DNA of 6,541 nt from Treponema sp. (GCA_031273835.1 JAISRD010000113.1:1-6541), one strand, 5' to 3'. Positions 1 through 6,388 are shown, numbered from the stretch's first letter. The notes: a model not told the origin generated them from the sequence alone. Program-made: numbers and translations.

Positions 1-1203
1 GCGGGCAAGGGCGGCGTTAAGTTCCGCCGTTTCCGTCCGGCGGCACAGCTGGCCGTACATGGTCAGGGCGGTACTGAGCAGTTTATCCGTCCCGGCGCCG
101 TTCGCGGCGCTGATCGGAATGATGGGGGCGTATTCCATCTGGCCGAAGAAAAAATGTATGCGGTCCTTCACGGCATTTTCCGCGTTTTTTATTTCCGGCA
201 TAAGGTCCCATTTATTCAATACCAGGATGATCCCCCTTCCCTTATCGCAGGACAGGGCGGCGATTTTTTTATCCTGATCGCTAAAGCCCTCCTGGGCGTC
301 GATCATCAGGAAAACAAGGTCCGCCTCTTCCAGGGTTTTGATCGCCCTGTTGACCGAATAGTATTCGATGTTTTCGGCAACTTTGGACTTGCGCCTTATC
401 CCCGCCGTATCAAGGACCCGGAACTTCCTGTTTTTATAGTTGAAATTCCCCTCCACCACATCCCTGGTGGTTCCCGGCACGGGGCTTACGATGGAAGCCG
501 CCGAAGAAGTGAGCCTGTTGGAAAGGGTTGATTTTCCCGTATTGGGTTTTCCCAGCAGGGCCAAGGCTATGGCGTCCTCCGCCCCCCCATTGAGTTCCAC
601 GCCGGAAAAATCAAGCCGCCCGGCGATGGCCGCCTCAAGTTCGGCGATGCGGTCCCCGTGCTCGGCGGAGATCATCACCAGTTCCTCAAAGCCCGCGCTT
701 AAAAGATTCCAGGCCTCGCTTTCCCGCCTTCCCCCTTCGGTCTTATTTACCACGGCGATAAGACGGGACCAATGGGGGCGGAGGATGCCGATAAGCTCCT
801 CGTCTTCGGGGGTAAACTCCCCCGCCTCAAGCAAAAGGACAATGAGGGCGGCCTCTTCCACCACCTCCATGGTCCGGCCCAGCACAAGGGCGTCCAGTCC
901 GCCGTCCCGCGTTTCAGCATCCCGTATTCCGCCGCCGGGTCCCACGCCGCCAAACCGCGGCCCGCCACGGGTTTTCCCCTCGGCGCCGGGTTTGAATCCC
1001 CCGGTATCAACGAGCCTGACAGGTTTTCCGGCGATAAAGGCCAGGGCTTCCACCGGGTCCCGGGTTACCCCCGGAGTAGGATCGGTGATTGCCCGGCGGC
1101 GGCGCAGGAGCCTGTTGAACAGGGTGGACTTACCCACATTGGGCCTGCCGACGAGGGCCACCATGGGAAGGCCCCGGTAGTTAAGGAGGGGGCTAGGATC
1201 CAA
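1..1203 (-). CDS. der: Der (EngA) double GTPase, 3' end beyond window
   Basis: Der is an essential GTPase with two tandem G domains and a C-terminal KH-like domain that helps assemble the 50S ribosomal subunit in the cytoplasm. The frame is open across the whole stretch. Numbering from the TTG at 1203, domain 1 has GRPNVGKST (Lys25), TPGVTRD, DTGG and then NKTE (153-156) where NKxD is expected. Domain 2 is canonical: GKPNTGKST (Lys224), PGTTRD, DTAG, NKWD (330-333), SAA. The window ends as the KH-like domain begins, after about 401 codons. Domain 1 also carries a glycine-rich insertion of about 26 residues after DTGG. The start is uncertain. ATG 1164 would lose the first residues of strand 1 (the LP before MVALVG aligns with the VPVVALVG opening of the E. 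coli protein). TTG 1203, preceded by GGCGGA at 5 nt, restores them and overlaps the ptsI stop by 11 nt. Family assignment is very sure; the start is not. Confidence 0.93.
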   Translation of the reverse strand, partial: MDPSPLLNYRGLPMVALVGRPNVGKSTLFNRLLRRRRAITDPTPGVTRDPVEALAFIAGKPVRLVDTGGFKPGAEGKTRGGPRFGGVGPGGGIRDAETRDGGLDALVLGRTMEVVEEAALIVLLLEAGEFTPEDEELIGILRPHWSRLIAVVNKTEGGRRESEAWNLLSAGFEELVMISAEHGDRIAELEAAIAGRLDFSGVELNGGAEDAIALALLGKPNTGKSTLSNRLTSSAASIVSPVPGTTRDVVEGNFNYKNRKFRVLDTAGIRRKSKVAENIEYYSVNRAIKTLEEADLVFLMIDAQEGFSDQDKKIAALSCDKGRGIILVLNKWDLMPEIKNAENAVKDRIHFFFGQMEYAPIIPISAANGAGTDKLLSTALTMYGQLCRRTETAELNAALAR

Positions 1204-2926
1204 AGTGTTCCGCCATCCATGATTCCACCAGGGCGTCGACCTGCTTAAACGAGGTACAGGCCAGGGCCTTGAGCGCCAGGGCCTTACAGTCCGCCATATT
1301 TACTCCGCGGATTATGTTCTTTATCTGGGGAAGGGAGATGGCGGCCATGCTGAATTCATCCAGGCCCATTCCCAAAAGCAGGGCCGCCGCCTTGGGGTCT
1401 CCGGCAAATTCGCCGCACATGACCGCCTTAATCCCCCGGTGGTGGGCGGCGTCAATGGTCTGTTTGATAAAGCGGAGTACCGCGGGATGGGTGGGCTGGG
1501 CCAGGTAGCTTACCCTTTCGTTTCCCCTGTCCACCGCCAAAGTATACTGAACAAGATCGTTGGTCCCTATGGAAAGAAAGTCCGATTTTTCCGCCAGGAT
1601 GTCCGCGGTTACCACCGCCGCGGGGATCTCGATCATCGTTCCCACTTCGATGTTATCCGAATAAGGCTGACCCTTTCTCCGGCATTCCGCCTTGGCTTCC
1701 TCAAGGACAGCCAGGGCCTGTTCCAGTTCTTCAATCCCGGAGATCATGGGAAACATGATCTTTACCGGCCCTTCCGTACTGGCCCGGAGTATTGCCCGCA
1801 GCTGGGTCTTAAACATTTCCGGCAGGGCCAGGGAAAAGCGTATGGCCCGCCATCCCAAAAGGGGGTTTATTTCATCGTTACGCGGAAGGCCGGGGAGAAT
1901 TTTATCCCCCCCCACATCCACCGTTCTGATGGTTACGGGCTTCCCCTTCATCGTTTTAATGACCTGGCTGTAGGCAAGGTACTGCCGCTCTTCTTCGGCG
2001 GCCTTACCGCTCCCCATAAAAAGAAATTCTGAACGGTAAAGGCCTATCCCTTCGGCGCCGCAGCGTTCCAAATCACCGGCCTCTTCGGGCAGTTCGATAT
2101 TCGCCCTCAGGACAACCCGGTGGTGATCCTTTGTTTCCGCGGGCAGCCTGCTAAGGGCGGAGAGCTTGTCAGAATCATGGGAATATTCGGCCAGTTTACG
2201 CCGGTAACGTTCCAGGGCTGTTTCGTCGGGATCGAGGATCAGCTCCCCCTTCTCTCCGTCCACAATAAGGGTATCGCCGCTGTTGATTTCCCTGACGGCG
2301 TTGGAAAGGCCCAGCACGGAAGGGATCCCAAAGGTCCTGATAAAGATCGCCGTGTGGCTGGTCCGGGAACCCAGGTCCATGACCAGGGCCTTTATCCTGG
2401 TCTTGTTCATGGTAAGTATATCGGAAAGAAGCAGATTGCGGGATACAAGAACCACATCCTCCGCCAGATTCGCCAGGGAAAAACGCTGTACCCCCAAGAG
2501 AAAGCTGATTATCCGCCGGGAAACATCGGACACGTCCGCCGCCTTTTCCCTGAGGTACGCGTCGGAGGACATAAGCAGTTTCTGGCAGAGATCCCGGGCC
2601 ACCTCCCATACAATCCATTCCACATTTTCATACTTTGATTCAAGCCGGGCTTTAATCTGATAGTGAAAATCGGGGTCCTCCGCCATGAGGAGATGGGCAT
2701 TGAAGATCGCCGACTGTTCAAGGTTCATTTCCCGGGAACTTTCTTTAAGGATCTGCAGATCCTCCACCGTATCTTTCACGGCATCCACAAAACGCTTTAA
2801 TTCCCCTTCGACCTGTTCCTGCCCTATGGTATAACGGGGAATCTCGGAATAGTCATCTTCCTGATAGAGTAGGGCCTTGCCGATGACAATGCCGGGATAG
2901 ACGGAAATGCCGGTAAAAATTTTCAT
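1193..2926 (-). CDS. ptsI: PTS Enzyme I (PEP-protein phosphotransferase)
   Basis: Enzyme I takes phosphate from phosphoenolpyruvate onto a histidine and passes it to HPr in the cytoplasm. The 577-residue protein has the usual family length and all the residues I would look for: phospho-acceptor His191 in RTSHTAIFIR, PEP-binding Arg298 (GIGLYRSEFLFM) and Arg334 (IRTVDVGGDK), metal ligands Glu433 (MIEIPAA) and Asp457 (GTNDLVQYTLAVDR), Arg467, and catalytic Cys504 (MCGEFAG). These line up with E. coli His189, Arg296, Arg332, Glu431, Asp455, Arg465 and Cys502. One small difference is GSRTSH where many members have GGRTSH. The N-terminal HPr-binding helical part is intact. No HPr, EIIA or permease gene is next to it; der follows immediately and probably shares the transcript. 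The ATG at 2926 has no Shine-Dalgarno sequence but lies 8 nt after a -10-like hexamer. It could serve sugar uptake or, as thought for PTS remnants in treponemes, mainly regulation. Confidence 0.97.
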   Translation of the reverse strand: MKIFTGISVYPGIVIGKALLYQEDDYSEIPRYTIGQEQVEGELKRFVDAVKDTVEDLQILKESSREMNLEQSAIFNAHLLMAEDPDFHYQIKARLESKYENVEWIVWEVARDLCQKLLMSSDAYLREKAADVSDVSRRIISFLLGVQRFSLANLAEDVVLVSRNLLLSDILTMNKTRIKALVMDLGSRTSHTAIFIRTFGIPSVLGLSNAVREINSGDTLIVDGEKGELILDPDETALERYRRKLAEYSHDSDKLSALSRLPAETKDHHRVVLRANIELPEEAGDLERCGAEGIGLYRSEFLFMGSGKAAEEERQYLAYSQVIKTMKGKPVTIRTVDVGGDKILPGLPRNDEINPLLGWRAIRFSLALPEMFKTQLRAILRASTEGPVKIMFPMISGIEELEQALAVLEEAKAECRRKGQPYSDNIEVGTMIEIPAAVVTADILAEKSDFLSIGTNDLVQYTLAVDRGNERVSYLAQPTHPAVLRFIKQTIDAAHHRGIKAVMCGEFAGDPKAAALLLGMGLDEFSMAAISLPQIKNIIRGVNMADCKALALKALACTSFKQVDALVESWMAEHFGS

Positions 2927-2934
2927 GCATGGAA

Positions 2935-2963
2935 AAGATACCCATTAAGGGGAAAAAATTCAA
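2935..2963 (-). promoter_or_regulatory. candidate ptsI promoter, leaderless layout
   Basis: On the minus strand TTGAAT (2963-2958) is followed by a 17-nt spacer and TATCTT (2940-2935). Each hexamer matches 4 of 6 bases of the sigma-70 consensus at ideal spacing. Only 8 nt separate the -10 box from the ptsI ATG, so transcription would begin at or within a couple of bases of the start codon. This agrees with the absence of a Shine-Dalgarno sequence. Confidence 0.5.
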
Positions 2964-2989
2964 TTCCTTATTTACTTCGATGAAAACAC

Positions 2990-3022
2990 CCGCCGGGCGC
3001 TACGGCGGCTTGTTCCCGGCGG
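2990..3022. repeat. 8-bp inverted repeat between ptsI and the small Cys gene
   Basis: CCGCCGGG (2990-2997) and CCCGGCGG (3015-3022) form a perfect inverted repeat around a 17-nt spacer, overlapping the candidate -35 box of the plus-strand gene. A shorter overlapping repeat, CCGCCG/CGGCGG (2990-2995 and 3003-3008), shares the left arm. It could be an operator or simply chance in GC-rich DNA. Confidence 0.3.
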
Positions 3023-3038
3023 AACTTGGAGGTACACT
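3010..3038 (+). promoter_or_regulatory. weak candidate promoter of the small Cys protein gene
   Basis: TTGTTC (3010-3015), a 17-nt spacer and TACACT (3033-3038) resemble a sigma-70 promoter, though the -35 box matches only 3 of 6 bases. The -10 box ends 9 nt before the ATG at 3048. A GGAGG (3028-3032) lies 15 nt from the ATG, too far to be a good ribosome binding site, and would lie upstream of the predicted transcript. Confidence 0.3.
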
Positions 3039-3047
3039 GTTCCCCGT

Positions 3048-3224
3048 ATGGAAAAGGCCCCTAACTGCTTGAAGTGCGCCCACTTTAGGATTACCTGGGA
3101 CCCCGCTTTTCCCCGGGCCTGCGAAGTATTCGGCTTTAAGGGTCAAAACATGCCCTCCGCCGAAGTGATCCGTTCCACGGGCAAACCCTGTCCCGCCTTT
3201 GTCCTCAAGAAGGGGCTCAAGTAA
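3048..3224 (+). CDS. small cysteine-containing conserved-type protein, 58 aa
   Basis: This 58-residue protein has four cysteines (Cys7, Cys10, Cys24, Cys48) and a His at 12: a CxxCxHF opening, then ITWDPAFPRAC, FGFKGQNMPS and STGKPCPAF. From memory, the pattern CxxCxHF-x-ITWDPxFPRxC-x-FGFK-x-MPS-x-STGxPCxxF recurs in small proteins from several bacterial phyla, some of them labelled as uracil-DNA glycosylase without catalytic motifs to justify it. I see no such motifs here. The four cysteines suggest a small metal-binding or redox fold, which is inference. It has no signal peptide or membrane segment, so it is probably cytoplasmic. It is transcribed divergently from ptsI across a 121-bp gap. 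Its start is supported by the CxxC position and by the lack of any in-frame ATG, GTG or TTG closer to the GGAGG upstream. The function is unknown. Confidence 0.8.
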   Translation: MEKAPNCLKCAHFRITWDPAFPRACEVFGFKGQNMPSAEVIRSTGKPCPAFVLKKGLK

Positions 3225-3235
3225 GGATCTTAACT

Positions 3236-3313
3236 ATGGACATCCGCAGCCCCTATCCTAAAATTTTGCTCCGCACGGGCCCGAAACCTGCGGCGTACCA
3301 GCCGGTCGCTTAA
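3236..3313 (+). CDS. possible 25-aa peptide after the Cys protein gene
   Basis: A 25-codon frame opens at an ATG 11 nt after the preceding stop. AAGGA (3223-3227, overlapping that TAA) lies 8 nt before the ATG, a good Shine-Dalgarno spacing. The peptide (MDIRSPYPKI... ending ...AAYQPVA) is basic with no membrane segment, and I do not recognise it. Its TAA is nested with the stop of the convergent minus-strand gene in TTAA (3310-3313). It may be a translationally coupled small protein or a chance frame; the ribosome binding site is the only positive evidence. Confidence 0.3.
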   Translation: MDIRSPYPKILLRTGPKPAAYQPVA

Positions 3314-3690
3314 GCCTTGGGGGGTCCCAGTATTTCGGACCAGACCATCCCCATCTGCAGGGGGCTCAGCTTTTCCTGCAGTTCCTCAAGCCGCCCCCTT
3401 CCGGGGCTGTCCCCCGGGCCGGCAAGCTCCGGGCTCCTCTGTTCCTGCTCCTGGGCCGGGACGGGCTCCGGAGGCTTATAAGCCGTTTGGGAACCCTTGG
3501 GGGCCTTCCTGGCCGGCGCTTTTTCCCCCCCGGCGGCGGGGCGTTGCGGCGGGAGGGCTTGAGTTTCCGCCGACCGCCTGGGGGGAGTCCGGGCCTGTTT
3601 GTTGAGAGCCCCGATGACGCGGAACACGATAAAAAACGCCACGGGGATAAGGATCAACAGGTTGTTGAACAGTTCCTGCAGTCTATTCAT
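3310..3690 (-). CDS. small one-pass membrane protein, third gene of the nfeD-floA operon
   Basis: The 126-residue protein has three parts. Residues 1-7 are a short start and about 8-29 form one hydrophobic segment (LLILIPVAFFIVF core), so it is probably a membrane-anchored protein. Residues 33-98 are rich in Pro, Ala, Gln and charge and are probably disordered. Residues 99-126 form a Leu/Glu-rich helix ending in a compact motif, LSPLQMGMVWSEILGPPKA. That tail looks more constrained than the linker and is the likely interaction part. The gene starts 6 nt after the floA stop with no Shine-Dalgarno sequence, so its translation is probably coupled to floA. I do not recognise a named family. By position it is the counterpart of the small gene yqfB that follows floA in Bacillus subtilis, but I see no sequence resemblance to claim homology. 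A role with the flotillin is inference from the operon. Confidence 0.8.
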   Translation of the reverse strand: MNRLQELFNNLLILIPVAFFIVFRVIGALNKQARTPPRRSAETQALPPQRPAAGGEKAPARKAPKGSQTAYKPPEPVPAQEQEQRSPELAGPGDSPGRGRLEELQEKLSPLQMGMVWSEILGPPKA

Positions 3691-3696
3691 AGCGGG

Positions 3697-4707
3697 CTAC
3701 GACGATTTTGTCCCGCCGCCTATGGAAGAACGCATATCCGTATCGGCCTGTACGTTCTTGAGCCGGTAATAATCCATCACCCCCAGGTGGCCGTTCTTGA
3801 AAGCCTCGGCGATGGCCAGGGGTATCTGGGCTTCGGCAAGCACAACCTTGGCCCGGTTTTCCTGAACCAGGGCGAGCATTTCCTGTTCCTGGGCCTGAGC
3901 TGCGGCGCGGCGTTTTTCCGCCTCCGCCTGGAAACGGCGCTTGTCCGCTTCGGCCTGATCCGCCTGAAGCTTGGCCCCTATGTTGGTTCCCACATCAATG
4001 TCGGCGATATCAATAGAAAGAATCTCGAAGGCCGTCCCCGCGTCCAGGCCCTTTTCTAAAACCGTCCGGGAAATGGTGTCGGGATTTTCCAGTACCTTCT
4101 TATAGCTTTCCGCGGAGCCGATGGTGGTTACGATCCCCTCGCCGACCCGGGCGATAATCGTTTCTTCCGTCGCGCCGCCCACGAGCCGCTCGATATTGGC
4201 CCGCACGGTAACCCGGGCCTTAACCTGAAGCTGAATGCCGTCCTTGGCCACCGCGTCAATGGTATGCTTACCCTTGGCGGGATCGGGGCAGTCAATCACC
4301 TTGGGATTAACGCTGGTCCTTACCGCCTCAAGCACATCGCGGCCCGCGAGGTCTATGGCGGCGGCCCGCTGGAAGGGCAGCGGAATATTCGCCTTATTGG
4401 CGGCCACCAGGGCCTGGCTCACCTTCCTCACATTCCCGCTGGCAAGGAAGTGGGTTTCAAGCAGATCCGAAGAAACCTCGATACCCGCCTTGGACAGCAT
4501 GATCCGGGCGTCAACAATCACCCCCGGATTTACATGGCGCAGCCACATACCCACCAGGCGGCTTAAGCCCACATGGGCCCCCGAAAGCAGGGCCCTGAAC
4601 CAGAGGCCGAAAAACCGGAAAAAAAGCATGAGGAAGATAATCGCCGCAACAGCTATGACGGCGATCAACGCGATAAGGGCGGCCCCGCCGCCCGGTATGT
4701 CAATCAT
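3697..4707 (-). CDS. floA: FloA, flotillin-like SPFH scaffold protein (UPF0365)
   Basis: FloA proteins sit on the inner face of the membrane, oligomerise and organise functional membrane microdomains. This one is 336 residues, close to the B. subtilis protein (about 331). Residues 9-30 are a hydrophobic stretch followed by a second weakly hydrophobic part (about 34-56), fitting a membrane-inserted hairpin. Residues about 120-240 are the SPFH region, including NPKVIDCPD and VKARVTVRANIERLVGGATEETIIARVGEGIV. About 243-302 is an Ala/Glu/Gln/Lys-rich coiled coil. The end carries the family tail NGHLGVMDYYRLKNVQADTDMR. The ATG follows the nfeD TAA directly, with AAGGAG (4720-4715 on the minus strand) at 7 nt, so the start is firm. 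Its place after nfeD matches the conserved NfeD-flotillin pairing. No internal promoter was seen. Confidence 0.96.
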   Translation of the reverse strand: MIDIPGGGAALIALIAVIAVAAIIFLMLFFRFFGLWFRALLSGAHVGLSRLVGMWLRHVNPGVIVDARIMLSKAGIEVSSDLLETHFLASGNVRKVSQALVAANKANIPLPFQRAAAIDLAGRDVLEAVRTSVNPKVIDCPDPAKGKHTIDAVAKDGIQLQVKARVTVRANIERLVGGATEETIIARVGEGIVTTIGSAESYKKVLENPDTISRTVLEKGLDAGTAFEILSIDIADIDVGTNIGAKLQADQAEADKRRFQAEAEKRRAAAQAQEQEMLALVQENRAKVVLAEAQIPLAIAEAFKNGHLGVMDYYRLKNVQADTDMRSSIGGGTKSS

Positions 4708-6228
4708 TTATACGCTCCTTACAAAAATATTATTACCCTGTACTTTAATAACCCTGACCTGCCCGCCCGCCTCAATAAAAGTGTCGGCCTCGACCTGGAA
4801 GATGCCGCCGTCAAATTCCGCGCGGCCTATGGGGCGGAGCACCGTTACCGCTTTTCCCGACAGGCCCAGAAGGGATTGATAGTCCGATTCCACGCTGCCG
4901 TCGTCTTTCCACCCCTCCCCTTCGCTGGCGCTTTTGTCTATTTGGGTTTTCAGCGTGATTCTGTCAAAGATCCTCGTCCGCGGCCCCAGGAGGGCGATAA
5001 CCGCGATCCCCGTAAGCGCCGCCACAAGGCCGACAAATACCACAAAGACGTTACGGCCGAAGAGACCCCATTCCCATTCAAAGCTGGGAATCACGAAGTC
5101 CTGCATGGAAAATACCAGCGAAGCGGCGATAAGTATGATGCCCAGGATTCCCACAACGCCGAAGCCGGGGAGCACAAAGATCTCCACCGCCAAAAAACCC
5201 AATCCCAGAATAAAGAGTACCAGTTCCAGGGAACCGACCCTGCCCAGGAGGAAACTGGAACCGAAGACCAGGAGAAAACTTACCACCGCCGCCGTTCCGG
5301 GTATGCCGAAACCGGGGCTCTGCATCTCCAGAAAGACCATGATAAGGCCGATGAGGATCAGCACCCCCTGTACCGGGGCGGATACGAGGAACGCGATAAC
5401 CGAATCCGACGGGCTGGGGGAACTTTCCTCCAGGACCCCCCCGGCGCCCAAAAGGGTGATCAGATCCTCCCGTTCGTCCGCGAGGCCCCGGATAAGGCCG
5501 TAACGGAGGGCCTCCCCGGCGGTTAAAGAGAGCAGTTTTCCCGCCGGGGAAATAAGCGCCCCCCGCTCCGCCCTGGGGGCCGCGGGGTTCCGCTCCGCCT
5601 CGGACTCGGCCCTTTCAAGTTCGGCCAGGGTCATCACCTTCGTTTCTTCCCCCAGCTTTACTTCCCAGAGCTCCACGTCGTAGTCCACCATGGCCAGGGC
5701 TATCCCTGTGGGATGGCCGTTTCTTTCCGCTAGGGCGGCAATTTGGGACCTCACGGCGGCCACGGTCTTTTCGCCGGTACCCTCCGTCTGCCCGTCGGCC
5801 CCTAAGGTTACGGGCGCCGCCGCCCCCATGGAGGTGCCGGCGGCCATGTATATTTCGGAACAGGAAAGGGCGATGAGGGCCCCGGCGGACCAGCTGACCC
5901 CCATGGAGGATTCGCTGTTCCGCACCCAGGCCACGGTTTGGGCCTTTTTAAGGGACATGATAAACGAGGTTATCTGCAGCGCCGAATCCACCCGGCCGCC
6001 GAAGGTATCTATTTCAAAGACGATATAAGCGGCCCCGGCATCCAGGGCCCTCCGGGCCTCCCGGCGGACAAAGGTAACTAAAGAGGGCTCTATGTCCCCC
6101 TGTATGGGGATGATCCAGGCCATGCCCGGCTTTCCGCCGGAAGAAGCCGGGACGCCCTGGGGGGGTTCTTCGGCGAAAAGAAAAGCGGAAAGTATAAACA
6201 GGATCAGGAGCAGGGGGGGAATTTTCAT
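4708..6228 (-). CDS. long NfeD-family membrane serine protease (ClpP-class domain)
   Basis: This 506-residue protein has the full long-form NfeD layout. Residues 1-19 are a signal peptide ending FLFA before Glu-Glu. About 36-260 is a ClpP-fold protease domain with DTFGGRVDSA (74-83), the nucleophile region VSWSAG (Ser114) and EKTVAAVR (Lys154). The Ser-Lys spacing of 40 is close to the Ser97/Lys138 dyad of the Pyrococcus 1510-N protease. Five membrane segments follow at about 285-301, 311-327, 334-353, 356-375 and 392-414. The last 50 residues or so (SGKAVTVLRPIGRAEFDG...) form the OB-fold domain. The protease domain would face the outside of the inner membrane and the OB fold would face the flotillin in the cytoplasm. 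DTPGG is changed to DTFGG, and the segment before Ser114 (NSESSMG) differs from the common YVxPxG form. It is the first gene of the nfeD-floA operon. It lacks a Shine-Dalgarno sequence. Confidence 0.95.
   Translation of the reverse strand: MKIPPLLLILFILSAFLFAEEPPQGVPASSGGKPGMAWIIPIQGDIEPSLVTFVRREARRALDAGAAYIVFEIDTFGGRVDSALQITSFIMSLKKAQTVAWVRNSESSMGVSWSAGALIALSCSEIYMAAGTSMGAAAPVTLGADGQTEGTGEKTVAAVRSQIAALAERNGHPTGIALAMVDYDVELWEVKLGEETKVMTLAELERAESEAERNPAAPRAERGALISPAGKLLSLTAGEALRYGLIRGLADEREDLITLLGAGGVLEESSPSPSDSVIAFLVSAPVQGVLILIGLIMVFLEMQSPGFGIPGTAAVVSFLLVFGSSFLLGRVGSLELVLFILGLGFLAVEIFVLPGFGVVGILGIILIAASLVFSMQDFVIPSFEWEWGLFGRNVFVVFVGLVAALTGIAVIALLGPRTRIFDRITLKTQIDKSASEGEGWKDDGSVESDYQSLLGLSGKAVTVLRPIGRAEFDGGIFQVEADTFIEAGGQVRVIKVQGNNIFVRSV
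4715..4720 (-). promoter_or_regulatory. floA ribosome binding site inside the nfeD 3' end
   Basis: AAGGAG lies 7 nt before the floA ATG and within the last codons of nfeD. This is the clearest Shine-Dalgarno sequence for any complete gene here and it fixes the floA start. The TAA-ATG junction has no gap, so translation of the two genes is probably coupled. Confidence 0.85.
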
Positions 6229-6236
6229 ACAAGTAC

Positions 6237-6242
6237 AGTATA
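6237..6242 (-). promoter_or_regulatory. proximal -10-like box before nfeD
   Basis: TATACT (5 of 6 matches to TATAAT) ends 8 nt before the nfeD ATG, the same geometry as at ptsI. No good -35 box lies 16-18 nt upstream. It sits inside an 8-mer CTATACTG (6243-6236) that is repeated 59 nt upstream. Confidence 0.3.
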
Positions 6243-6262
6243 GGGGGAAAGAGCGTCCTTTA

Positions 6263-6289
6263 CTAGTCCCCGCGTTCCACTGTCAGCAT
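6263..6289 (-). other. 8-codon upstream frame in the possible nfeD leader
   Basis: On the minus strand an ATG at 6289 opens the frame MLTVERGD and stops at TAG (6265-6263), 34 nt before nfeD and in a different frame. The ATG lies 6 nt after the distal -10 box, so the predicted transcript would begin almost exactly on it. It may be a leader peptide or chance. Confidence 0.2.
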
Positions 6290-6295
6290 GTTTCC

Positions 6296-6324
6296 AGTAT
6301 AGCGGTGGTTTTTAGCAACTTCAA
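6296..6324 (-). promoter_or_regulatory. candidate main promoter of the nfeD-floA operon
   Basis: TTGAAG (6324-6319), a 17-nt spacer and TATACT (6301-6296) match the sigma-70 consensus at 4 of 6 and 5 of 6 bases. This is the best promoter-like sequence in the window. Transcription would start near 6289, giving a leader of about 61 nt before the nfeD ATG. Confidence 0.5.
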
Positions 6325-6388
6325 GGGAACGGCAAGGGGGGAAAGGAACCACAGACGGGGAAAAGAAATTTAACCGGCGGAAAGCACG

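Noticed and set aside
440..1180. Long plus-strand frames opposite der, also opposite ptsI and nfeD (for example 4573-5526)
   Set aside because: They are antisense to clearly conserved genes, have low-complexity Ser/Arg/Pro-rich or charged translations, and match no family. GC-rich coding DNA often gives such open antisense frames.
3028..3032. GGAGG as ribosome binding site of the 58-codon gene
   Set aside because: It is 15 nt from the ATG, and no in-frame alternative start lies closer to it.
3256..3293. Imperfect hairpin (CCGCA/TGCGG with GG/CC) followed by AAAATTTT, as a terminator for the nfeD operon
   Set aside because: The stem is short with a bulge and the T run starts about 8 nt too far downstream, so it is a poor intrinsic terminator.
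1040..6060. Recurring CCAGGGC(C) words across the window
   Set aside because: They lie in coding frames and reflect codon use for Ala-Leu-Ala and similar residues, not a dispersed repeat.
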